NCBI GenBank assembly: GCA_009746045.1 | Contig: RPFO01000225.1 | Span: 1,696,454-1,760,453, forward strand | DNA length: 64,000 nucleotides | Source: Mesostigma viride | Taxonomy: Eukaryota; Streptophyta; Mesostigmatophyceae; Mesostigmatales; Mesostigmataceae | Direction: 5' to 3' | Shown: positions 10,757 to 21,700 of the stretch, piece by piece | Position numbering within the stretch: the stretch's first letter is position 1 | Layout of the letters: each line of letters starts with the position of its first letter | Notes under the pieces: generated by a model | What the model was told of the DNA's origin: nothing | The model's input: only the letters and a program-made list of their open reading frames with translations | Database searches by the model: none | Made by a program: the position numbers and the translations under genes

Positions 10757-11397
10757 CCAACTAGGGCTCCAAATGGCGTAGAACTTTGTAGAATGTCAAA
10801 ACAACTATTATTCATCACCACTGCAAAGTTACAGCATAATCTGATGTCAACTATTGTTTCTATGCAAGTGCAAGTGGTTTAGGTGGCCAGTTTTGGCCTT
10901 GGCTACACTAGACGTGACGGGCTCACCCCCGGGCAGCCTCCTGGTTTGTCTGTAATATGGAGGCAGATGGTGCGCAAGGATAGATGGCAAGTAGTGATGA
11001 AGGAGACCACCCCCAAGCCTGTGGGGGCTCCGCGTGTGACCAAGTATGGCATTCATAGCGATTCGGGCCGCGGTGCCCACACCCCTGTAACTAGGACCTA
11101 GATAGCTTATACCATCCATTCCATCCCATGTTCCCCTCCCACTGAGGACTTATGCTCACGTGACGCAGTCACGTGTCTATTAATTAATTAATTAATTTGG
11201 CCTTGGATCTGGAGTTAACTTAAGCAGGGAGTACCATGTAAACTTAACATTTTGACTCAACTACTCCACCACTAGCCAGACACATCCCGGGGAGTGGTGG
11301 GATCCAATCCTAGGTCAATCTGACAATAAACTTGCCATGGGCCATAATTTATGTAAAAAAAAGGCCATTTCAAGGTGTTGTGTTTTTCTAATGCTCA

Positions 11398-11457
11398 TGA
11401 TTAGCATAGTACTCCGTGGAATGCCCATGCGCATGACACGCAAGTACGTACTTACTT
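11398..11457. repeat. Dispersed 60-bp repeat, copy 1
   Basis: GATTAGCATAGTACTCCGTGG followed by GCATGACACGCAAGTAC is repeated almost exactly at 15159-15217 inside an intron of the RlmD-like gene. Upstream both copies share TTTTTCTAATG. This is a transposon-derived dispersed repeat of unknown type. Confidence 0.7.
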
Positions 11458-12004
11458 ATACTTAGGGTCCTGTTTAGTGGGCACTAAACAGGACTCAAAT
11501 AGTCACTCGGTCTCAGTGCACTTGAAACCTTATAACTTTCTCAAATCTTGTCCAAAAGACCTTGAACAAAAGCCAAACTTTCACATGCAGAACACTGGAT
11601 GCATAGCAACCTAATACAAGATGTAACAACAACAGTCACTTTTGTTGTTACCAAGTCGCGAGTCGTTCAGGATGATGGAATGGTGGATCCAACCCCATTC
11701 ACCCACATTTCAAAATATGAAGCCGTGTATGTTAAAATCACGGCCAGCTGGCAAACGTTCAAAGCGAGAACTAGACCTTGCCAATGTGATGCAGGCGCTT
11801 GTTATGGTTGCATGAACAAAACAATGGTTTATTTCTATTGGTCTGCTATTCTCGATTTCATGGAATTCCCCATGTGGGGTCGCTCCGCCCTGTCACTGGG
11901 TACGACAAGCACCGTCAAGCCCGGAATCAAGATCAAGGAAATATGGGTGACCACAGCTCTAGGTCAAAACAGGGGCCTGAATGGGCTTTCATTGACAGCC
12001 TTGA

Positions 12005-15000
12005 TCATCTAGTTTCTCTGCGTTGAAGCACTGCGATGCTCTCCACATGGGGTGTATGGGGAAACATGTCAACCGGTTGAATGCTAACCAGCTCATAAGG
12101 CCCCACCCGATCACCCACAGAGCCCTCCTCATCACCCTGTACGTACAAACCCAATTCAAAAGCATAGCACACAGGCAAGTTGAGGTTGATCAGCCTTGAA
12201 GTAGACCAAGGAATACGAAATTCACACATGCCAGGTAAAGCCACTGTTTAGGGCTTTTGCTATCACGTTTTATCGGCCAATTACTCATCGGCCTGACATC
12301 CTGCGTTCTCTAAAAGGTTGCCTAAGGTGCCAAAGGCCATGAAACTGTGACATGTTCAACCACAGCAGGCCCCACCACAACCCTCAGGCTGCGGTGGCTG
12401 TGGCAGCCACGCCAATGTCGCATATTCTGGGCGTATACCTCGACTTGTTGCCTGGACACCAAGGACAAATGGGATGCCTAACAGACGTTCTACAAGTAAA
12501 TATACCAGTACTTCTATCATGGTGCTTGAGCGCATGTGTAACCACACCGTGCATACATCAACCGGGCGACCTACACTGCATAGATCGTGCACAAGCTCAT
12601 TGGCTAACCATGGCGTGGCAGGGACATGGCACATCGCACATGTGAGGGTAAACGTGCGTGTGTGGGTGCAGGGCGTACCTCGGGACCGTGGCAGAGGATG
12701 TCCAGGTCACGCGCCTGCGTGGCCGGGTTGCACGAGACGTACACGATGCGGGGGCAGCCGCTGGTGGCCAGGAAGGAGAGAAGCTTCTTGCCCATGCCGG
12801 GGCGGTTTGGGTCTGCTTGGCAAGTGGACAGGTGGCAGGAGCCAATTGGGCGCAGGGACACAGCAGGTGCTCGCATGCATCCCATGGGAGTAGGAACGGT
12901 CATGTGAGGACATGGAGCACAAGTCCACGTAGCTGCTGCTGCTGGGCCGTTCCTACCCCTTGAACCCACAAGCAGAGTCGGCTAGCATGGTAACAAGTAG
13001 ATAAAAAAGGGAACGAAAAAATACTCTGCATCCCTGGAGCCCTTGCAAGCACCGCCGTCATCTAGCCAGCACGGCCATTACACAGTAAAACAGCGCACAG
13101 CTAGCAGGTGGCTGCAAGTATAGCTGCCTGATTGAGCGCGCTGAGGTGGTCCCGGAATACCTGTCATCGCTTGAAGCCAATGGCAATACCCTACCTGACA
13201 TGCCTGCAGTGCGCCTCTGGCCCATGCGTTCAACCTCACATGCCTGCAGTGTGCCTCCTGGCCCATGTGTTCAACCTCACATGCCCACAGTGCGCCTCCT
13301 GGCCCATGCGCTCGTCCTCACATGCCTGCAGTGTGCCTCCTGGCCCATGTGTTCAACCTCACATGCCCACAGTGCGCCTCCTGGCCCATGCGTTCGTCCT
13401 CACATGCCTGCAGTGCGCCCTCTGGCCCATGCGTTCGTCCTCACATGCCTGCAGTGTGCCTCCTGGCCCATGTGTTCAACCTCACATGCCCACAGTGCGC
13501 CTCCTGGCCCATGCGTTCGTCCTCACATGCCTGCAGTGCGCCCTCTGGCCCATGCGTTCGTCCTCACATGCCCACAGTGCGCTTTCTGCCCAATGCGTTC
13601 GTCCTCACATGCCTGCAGTGCGCCCTCTGGCCCATGCGTTCATCCTCACATGCCTGCAGTGCGCCTCCAGGCCCATGCGTTCATCCTCACATGCCTGCAG
13701 TGCGCCTCCAGGCCCATGTGTCCAACCATCCCAGGCGCGGCTACCCGGCGGCATCGGTACCCACCTGTGCAGATGACGTCGGGTCGCGGCACGTCGCGCC
13801 CGATCTCCTGCGCGACCTTCATGAGGTCGGCCACGCGGAACTCAGCGTTGGAGATGCCGTTGCGCGCGGCGTTGCTTCTTGCATCCGCCACCGCTGCCTC
13901 CACGATCTCGTACCCGACCAGCCGGCGCAGCTTGCGGGCCATGGAGAGGCCGATGGTGCCCGTTCCGCAGAACAGGTCGAGGAGCACCTCGCTGCCGTCA
14001 CTGCGCAGGCCGCACGCCTCCTCCACCAGTGCGTAGAGTACCTCCGCCTGCGCAGGTCCGGGAATTGCATGCATGCAGGCGTGACATGGGTTGGATTTGC
14101 TGGAACAACCACCTGCCGAGGCTGGCACGGTGGCCTGCAGACGTTGACCAAACATGGGCCCTGGCTACCCTGCGTCGGCAACAACAAGGCTGAACATGCC
14201 ATGCTGCGTGCTGTCAAGAAGGCTGCCAAGATGGAGAGGTTTCTTGACTGATAGCAGCGACAGCAAGGACCCCTGCAACACAGTGGCATTCTCCCCCATG
14301 GCAGCACGACACAATGGGCATGATCCGCCATTGGCTGCCCTGCGGCCATGTTCACCTGCAGTGGGATTATGCGGGCTCTGAGCCACGCACTATGACAACA
14401 AAATTGCTATCTCAGACAGTCAATTTAAGCCATAAAACATGCTTGACAGACCGGATCGAGCCAAACCAGGCCGCGTCACGGCGTGCCGCCTCCTTACCTG
14501 CCCTGTGTTGGTCTGGAAGAAGGAGTTAGCTGATATCTCAAACCGCAGGCCGCGCAGCTGCTCGGTGATGTAGGGCCGGCCGTGCAGCACGTACTGCCGC
14601 TCGCCCAGCGTGCTGCCCCCCTTGGTGGACGTCACGTTGACCACCACGCTAGCGATACAGTCCCCCAGATGCTGCACCAGCAGGGAGGACAGGGGGGCCA
14701 GCCGGTGCGGCGCATCCTCGGTGTCGGACGTGACAAAGTTGATCATGAACTCGGGCGCGCCGGTGTCCGCGTTGCTGCGGCAAGGGGAAAGGGGGGGTGA
14801 GGGGGGTTGCACACGGCACATGAAAGTAGCACATGCGCAAACGTGGGAGCGTGCAACTGTGCCCATCGCCAAGAACTCCTGCACATGTTGCTTGTGGCTT
14901 TACCGTCCCCCGCTACGCTAGCCGTGCCATCAGGGAAGAGCAGGGGAAGGACAAGCCTGTCCTGAGGCCCGTGGCACGAAGGGTGCCGCCACGCCGCCGT

Positions 15001-18000
15001 GTCGCCACCAGGAGGCGAGGCCAAGGCCCCTGAACCATCACCCCTGCCAGCCGTGGCTGCCAGCGTCCAGTTTGCCTATTCTGCTTGACTACCGCCAAAA
15101 ATCACTTTACTCTGATGCAGACAATATTTGCAACTTTTGTGTAGTTATTTTTCTAATGAGATTAGCATAGTACTCCGTGGCATGCCCATGTGCATGACAC
15201 GCAAGTACTCACTTACTGTGCACGAGCGCTCTATTGGACTGCCATCCTAGGCGAGCCGCTAGCCCCTGGCACACGTCCCTGGATCCGCGTGTTTGAGAAC
15301 ACGCTCATACGGACATGTAGCCTGGCAGCCACCATAGACAACGCCTGGGTGACCAGCACGGATCACCAGGAAGGAGGCCCTGGTGGCCTTTGCCTGCCTC
15401 ACGCTCTCCCTAGGGTTGGGTCGGTTACCGGGGAGTAACCGAGGGGTCGGTTACTGGAACCGTTTATCGGTAGTACCGATACCGGGAACGAACGGCCTCC
15501 CTGGTAACCGGTGCCGGTAACGAAGGCTAACCAAGATAACCGAGGTACGCGATTACCTCTCGGTTACCGTTACTTTGGCGGTGCGCCAAGTGCCAACAGC
15601 CAGCCCAGCAAAGATTTCGTCAGTCTTTCAGACAGCAATATGGTAACGGGTTCCGGTAACCGATGGCAATGGGTACTGGTAACCGATGGTAACGAGTACT
15701 AGTGGCACTGGACTTAGCCTTCAGTTTATGCCATTGGGTACCGGTACCGGTAACCGACGGTAACTGGTAACGGTACCGATTGCCTCTCCCGGTAACCGAT
15801 ACCGGTACCGGTAGTCGAGCGAAAGTACCGGTTCCGGTACCGATGGGCTAGAACCGGTAACCGACCCGACCCTAGCTCTCCCACACAGCCACACACACAT
15901 GCACATATCACTCGCACCATGCATGCTACCTGCCCTTGCGCACCATGTGCCCCCTCACCTGCCTTTGCGGACTAAATGCCCCCACTAATGGACCGTGCCT
16001 GTTATCTGCCTTTGCGGACTATATGCGCCCACTCATGGACCGCGCCATTTACCTGCCCTTGCGGACCATTAGGCTGCGCAGGAACCCCTTGTGCGCGACG
16101 TTGTCGTATGCCGGCAGCTCCTCCTGATGGCTTCTGGCGTACGCATCCACCAGCGCCAACACACGGTCCGCCACCTCGTGCTGCAGGTGGCAGCTGCTGA
16201 TGGGCAGCACTTTGTCAAAGCGGCCGGGAGCGTGCAGGCCCAGCGCGTACCCGGCCACCTCGGGGGGGCGAGGGGCATCGCGGTTCTTGGCGGGGGCCTC
16301 GGCCGTCCACACGCGCGTGGAGAAGGAGAACTCCATCTGGAGGGAGCACACCCCCGTCCACACGGGGGGCATGGCATGAAAGCAGGCAACCCAGGTGGGC
16401 GTGCGCGGTACACAAGTCGCACCTCACTCATTAGCGTAGCCGTGCCCATCAAAACACCAAACCAGAAGTGACCATATGGTATTGTGGGATAATTCCTGCT
16501 GATGTGCCAGAGCCATTACCAGACAAGAAAAGAATTGTACTTACAACATTTAGGAAAACAATGGTTACAATTATAATGTGAAAGAAAGATTAGACTAATA
16601 ATGAAAACACAACAAACAGAGTGAAAAATTACAACAGTGATGACAGCGATTACATTAGTCGCGACCCTGAGTCCCTGACATCTATGAGAAAACATAGCAG
16701 TAGCAGATTCCTTCCCCACCTCCCCAGTGCATGCCCCCCCTGCTCCCTCCCATGTCTTTAATACCTTTTATCTGGTGCATGGCGCACCACAAATATCTGG
16801 CCAGCACACTGACAGTGTGAGGCAGGCCTCCTGCTGCCACACGTTTAATACATGAGTGTTGGATTTGGCGGCCCTCGTACGGTGACCGCTCACCTTGTTG
16901 CGGTAGCGGTACGGCTGTGCGCAGGGCACGATGGGCTTCATGAGCGACGCCACGTCGGGGAACTTGCCCAGCCGGCCAATCAGCTCGCGCACCTGCGACT
17001 CCTTGGCCGCCAGCTGCGACTCGTACGCTAGGTTCTGAAGCTTGCAGCCGCCACAGGAGGTGAAGTGGGGGCACGGTGGCTCCACCTTGTTCGCGTGCGG
17101 CTCGAGTGTGGCTATTTTTACCGCCTGCGGCCATGGTGGACAAGCCATGCATCCATGCAACACGCAGGGTGGACCAGAAGCAGGCGCAGATCATTTGAGG
17201 TCATGGTCCAGAACGCCCAGGTCAACTGCATTTTGGTTTGGAGGAATTCTGATACACATGGGAAGGTAGATCTTGTCTTTATCCACACTTGAGCAGTGAG
17301 ATAATGCCTGAAGCAAAGGAAAACATGATGGAAACGGAGACAAAGCTTTTTAGGTTTACGAATCAGGAAACGAGATATTGGTATTACGCCACCACGCGCA
17401 CCCTTAAGGACCCTAAACAGCACCCATTCCTCACCTCGGCATGGGAGGACTGGCGCTTGGTAATGCGGGCAATTAAGCGCTCGCCAGGAAGCGCCCCCTC
17501 ACAGAGGACCACGTAGTTGCCAACCTTGCAAACGCCCTGCAAAATAGCACATAAAGGCAGCTTGCATGAGCAGCAGTAATAGAAACAATAGTGATAATAG
17601 AAACGCACGGACGATGTTCACACAAGTTACAATAATTTAAAACCACGAGCAAAGAACAATTACTATGTTCAAGTGTCGCACCATGCCCTTGAAGGCGAGG
17701 CTTAGGCACACGAGCTCGACCTGCGCTCCCTTTTTCGGGCGCGGGGGAGAATTTGTACTCGTTTCCTCCCCTGTTTCTGCCAATATGGTCTCCACCGTCT
17801 CCACTCCCAGCTCATCATAGGATAGGGACGCTGTAGGGGGTTTAACAGACTGAGACTTGCCGACCGTGTGCAGCAACTGTACTCTCTCGCTAAACGGAGG
17901 TCGAATTATCCCACGGCGGCTGGTGAATGCCGACATAAAGACATGTTTCCGAGGAAATTCCGTCGTGAGCCTTTGAATACAATGCGTCAAAGGCAGAGAC

Positions 18001-18059
18001 GACGCAACCCTGATTGATCCTATAGCTCGAGGCGAAATTATTGAAGCAAGGCAGATCAT
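12005..18059 (-). CDS. RlmD/TrmA-family RNA uracil-C5 methyltransferase, probably organellar
   Basis: Eight exons (minus): 17682-18059, 17435-17536, 16894-17124, 16053-16336, 14498-14774, 13765-14047, 12679-12812, 12005-12136. All joins keep phase and give 606 aa. It transfers methyl from S-adenosylmethionine to C5 of a uracil in RNA (family knowledge). Residues 1-75 are rich in Ser, Arg and Ile with few acids, transit-peptide-like. A TRAM domain follows at about 115-170. Iron-sulfur cysteines are C178-x5-C184-x2-C187, and C228 may be the fourth. Next come RNK-MEFSF, FEISANSFFQTNTGQ, the SAM-binding motif FCGTGTIG (450-457), DPNRPGMG (519-526), catalytic C546 in YVSCNP and the general base E595 in PHVE. 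The Fe-S motif favours RlmD (23S rRNA) over bacterial TrmA, but the plant-type relatives I recall are also called tRNA methyltransferases. The last exon's acceptor (12137) is the least certain junction. Confidence 0.9.
13196..13726. repeat. 41-bp minisatellite in intron 6 of the RlmD-like gene
   Basis: About 13 tandem units of the type CACATGCCTGCAGTGCGCC..CTGGCCCATGCG, alternating between TTCAACCT and TTCGTCCT or TTCATCCT endings. Because three units make 123 bp, long spurious frames (up to 328 codons) run through it on the plus strand. The array starts only about 40 bp inside the intron, next to the exon 6 donor. On the minus strand each unit contains CTGCAG and GTGAGG, which resemble splice signals. 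Confidence 0.9.
15159..15217. repeat. Dispersed 60-bp repeat, copy 2
   Basis: This is the second copy of the repeat at 11398-11457, here in intron 4 of the RlmD-like gene. The differences are a few single-base changes. Confidence 0.7.
15411..15874. mobile_element. hAT-type MITE (464 bp) with 8-bp target-site duplication
   Basis: The ends are 21-bp terminal inverted repeats beginning TAGGGTTGGGTCGGTTACCG (left) and TAGGGTCGGGTCGGTTACCG (right, reverse complement), one mismatch. The 8-bp sequence GCTCTCCC flanks both ends exactly (15403-15410 and 15875-15882). An 8-bp duplication with TAGGG-type ends is the hallmark of hAT transposons. The interior has no coding capacity and is packed with GGTAACCG, GGTACCGGTA and related words on both strands, as expected for repeated transposase-binding subterminal motifs. 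It sits in intron 4 of the RlmD-like gene. Confidence 0.88.
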
Positions 18060-18722
18060 TGTTGCGATGTGTTTCTATGAAGCAGTAGTCGGTTAACAAC
18101 GACTAGAATAAATTCGCCGACGTGCGCGACGCATCCAGTCCAAATGCAACCTTCGTCAAAAGAGGCTAAAACCCAAAGGAATTCAAAACAGTAATTTGAG
18201 AACACGTGATTATACAGTTTGCATTTTGAAATCGTTACTTGTATGTTGGAATTGCCGGTCGCAACATTCTACTAATAATAATTGATCATGATACCCGTCC
18301 GACCCGCAATGACGGCCATCGCATTTTTTCGTAATTATTGCCCGATCGTCCTCGACAGACGATTGATCGATAAGACTACGGCGCAAGCCAAAAAAAAGTG
18401 GAAAGGGTGCTACTGCTGTCATCCTAAGGCGCGGCGCTGGGTCATGTAGGCAAAAATATTTGAAAGGGGTCTGGCGCCAGAAGCGAGCAACGGGCTGTTA
18501 CCACAAGAAAATAAAATCATAAAACGCATAATGAGAGAACAAGACCATGGCCGCTCATTGCACCAACAATTTGAAGGCGGGTACCCAATAGCGAGCAGGA
18601 ATAAGGGATAAAGTCGCCACCTCGGTTGCCTGCAGTGGGACTAGCGCTTCGTCTTAGAACGTAGGAACTTCGTCATCGGACGGTGACTGGCATGAAGGTG
18701 TAAAGGCGTTCATCACCCCAGA
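18060..18722. promoter_or_regulatory. Shared upstream region between the RlmD-like gene and SMC2
   Basis: The two start codons are 663 bp apart and face away from each other, so both promoters must lie here unless a 5' non-coding exon is hidden. The DNA is less GC-rich than the coding exons. I see CCAATAGCG (from 18586) but no strong TATA box at a sensible distance. Placement is by position, not by motif. Confidence 0.5.
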
Positions 18723-21700
18723 ATGTATATCGAGGAGATTAGCATTGAAGGATTCAAATCATATGCGCAGCGAACCGTCGTTTCCAACTTTGATCCTTTG
18801 TTCAACGCCATTACCGGACTAAATGGGTCGGGAAAATCGAACATTCTCGACGCCATATGCTTCGTTTTGGGAATCACGAACCTATCTCAGGTGGGCCTCG
18901 CAACACACCCATAGCGGGGATTTCGAGGCATATATTCATGTCGCATGAGCGGATTTCGTTGTGACTTTGGCTGACAATTTATCGCCGTTTCGCTGATTGT
19001 CTTATCACCAACAGGTTCGTGCCAGCAATCTGCAAGAGCTGGTTTACAAACAAGGTCAGGCCGGTATTAACAAGGCGACTGTGTCTATCGTTTTCAACAA
19101 CAGCGACCGAGCAACAAGCCCGGTTGGATACGAGCATTGCGAGCAGATCACTGTCACCCGCCAGGTACGACCAGGTTGCTAGTATACTGGTTGACGTCGC
19201 CTTGAACGTGGGTTGCGTGTAGCTGGCTCCCACTCACAGGTCTCTTCTCGCGTTGCTTGCCCACCCGCTCTGCTCGCAGATCGTCATTGGAGGCCGGAAT
19301 AAATACCTAATTAACGGTCACGTAGCCCAGCCCAGTCGCGTTCAAAACCTGTTTCATTCTGTCCAGCTGAATGTCAACAATCCTCACTTCCTCATCATGC
19401 AAGGGCGGATCACCAAGGTGCTGAACATGAAACCGCTGGAGACGCTGTCCATGCTTGAGGAGGCGGCCGGAACGCGGATGTACGAGATGAAGAAGGAAGG
19501 CGCGATCAAGACGATGGAAAAGAAGCAGGCGAAGCTGGACGAGATCAACCAGGTAAATATTTGCAATATGATTGATGGCCACAAATACCTGATTGTGTCA
19601 TGTCCGCACGTGATGGCCCTTGGTTACAATGTTGTCAGTCTTATTCAGATGGGAGACGTGGGAAACGACCAAAGCTGAACCGAATTTGCTGTGCCAACAA
19701 CAAACCTGCACGCCTCATCTGCCCTCGTCGTTCTACCCGTGCCTGCGCTGGCACTTGCCCCCCTGCCCTGCGCGTGCTCCAGCTGCTGGACGTGGATATC
19801 TTGCCTGCGATGGAGAGCCTGCGCAAGGAGCGTGGCGAGTTCCTGCAGTGGCAGGCCAACCAGAAGGACGTGGAGTCGCTCAAGCGCTTCTGCCTTGCGT
19901 ACGAGTTCATGATGGCGGAGACGGTACGCCCTGCCTGCGTCAATATTCAGTAATGGGCTTTGTGACACGATCCATGGATGGCAGGACAGGTGCGCTATTG
20001 CTTTGTGACGCCGTGTGCCATGATGGCAGAAATGCTACGTAGTCACGTCCTATGCAAGCATATGCACGTGCAGAGGCCACCCAGGGCTGGGATACGCCCG
20101 ACGTGCGCGTGTGCGACCTATGCTAGCACGTGTCACCTGCTGCCAACCCAGTACCAACGCGGCACTAACCTGGCACCACTAGCTCCAGACAGCGTGACAG
20201 ACTGAAGCCACCATGGATGAGATGGCCGTACCAGTATACATATGTGCACGTCCGGCCTGGTTCATCGACGGGATGCCAGTGAACTGCCTAGTTCCTGCTG
20301 CCATGCATGCCCTGCTCTGTCCCTTACCTGTTAACCCACCAGGGCAGCGCTGTCTTGCTATGTGCTGCCATGCTGGCACATCTTCCATTATCATTGTTAG
20401 CTGTCCTAATGCACCCCGGCTGCTGCCTGGACTGCTTCCATGGTTTGAACTGCTGCACCACCCCACGCACCTCTCTCTGGTCCCCAGATCCAGGGCCAGT
20501 CGGAGGAGCAGACTGCCAAGTTGCAGGAGCAGCTGCGCGTGATGGATGCCGAGGTGGCGGCCGCGGAGGGCGAGCGGCAGCAGCTGGAGGAGAGTGCCGC
20601 GCGGCTGGTGGCGGAGAAGGAGAGTGCGGTGGGGCCCGAGGCGCGCGGGCTGGGCGTCAAGGTGGACGAGCTGTCCAAGGTGCTGGTCAAGGAGACAAGC
20701 GTGTTGAGGAACTGCAAGGATTCGCTGGCGTCCGACACGCGCGCGCTGGTCAAGGTACGTGCGCGTAGCTACAAGCCGCAAGGGGATGCGCACCGGCAAA
20801 CAGAGAAGTGCAGGGATGCAAGAGGCTTTAAGTATTTATGTTCCCGCATGCCATCCGTAGCAGCCTCGCTTGCAGGTGGCACAGGATGCCACGTGCCTAC
20901 GGTTCCATGGTCCATTTTTTTCTGCCTGGCGTTCCCCTTCAGCAGCTCCTCCAGCTCTCCCAGACTCCCAGTACAACATTATCAGCAGCTCCCAGCCCCC
21001 CCCCCGATGATGCCCACAGGCCCTCTGCACGTCAAGATGGCCCCTAACATCTGCGGGGCCTGTCACCGCCCCTCACGCACCTCCCCTGCGCTTGCGCGTG
21101 CATCCTCCCACAACGCTTGCTCCTACCCCCCACATCTGCCCCCAGCTGAAGGACAGCGGCAAGGAGCTGGACGCAAGCCTGCAAAAGAAAAGGGCGGAGC
21201 TGGCCAATGCGGAGCAGGGCATGGGCAGTGGCCGCGCACGTGTGGAGCAGCTGGAGAAGGAGCTGGTCAAGTGCGAACGAGACAATGAGGTGAGGCAACA
21301 TGGCACTGGAGGCCGCATGCACACACGCACATGGGGGGAGCACTGGAGGAAGAGTGGGCGGTTCATGGCATGCACTGGGTGGCGCTCACTGCCATTAGTG
21401 GTGTGAACTGCTGCACCAGGGTGAGCAAGCGCATTCCAAGTTTAGGGATGCCACCTGTGCACGGATATCCACCCCAGCTCCCCTTGGGACGTGGTTGTCA
21501 GGATGCGGCAGGTGTATGCGACTGCCGGTGTTTGCTACGGCAAGAGGGCCCATGGACAGGTGGCGCACACAGGCTGCACGGTAAGAGTGGCGGCCGCGGT
21601 GGATGCCCATGTACCTGTCATGGCTTCTACGGGGGTCACTCAACGGTTCTAAGAGTGGTTGTGCGCTCCATGCCAGGCACATGCTCACCGTGGCGGCGAG

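Noticed and set aside
11599..12012. 137-codon plus-strand frame
   Set aside because: It has no recognisable motif, its composition is not coding-like, and it overlaps the stop of the RlmD-like gene. It is kept only as a weak possibility.
13132..14251. Plus-strand frames of 214-328 codons
   Set aside because: They run through the 41-bp minisatellite and the antisense of a true minus-strand exon of the RlmD-like gene.
20179..20799. 206-codon minus-strand frame
   Set aside because: It is antisense to SMC2 coiled-coil exon 5, whose GC-rich codons leave the reverse frame open.
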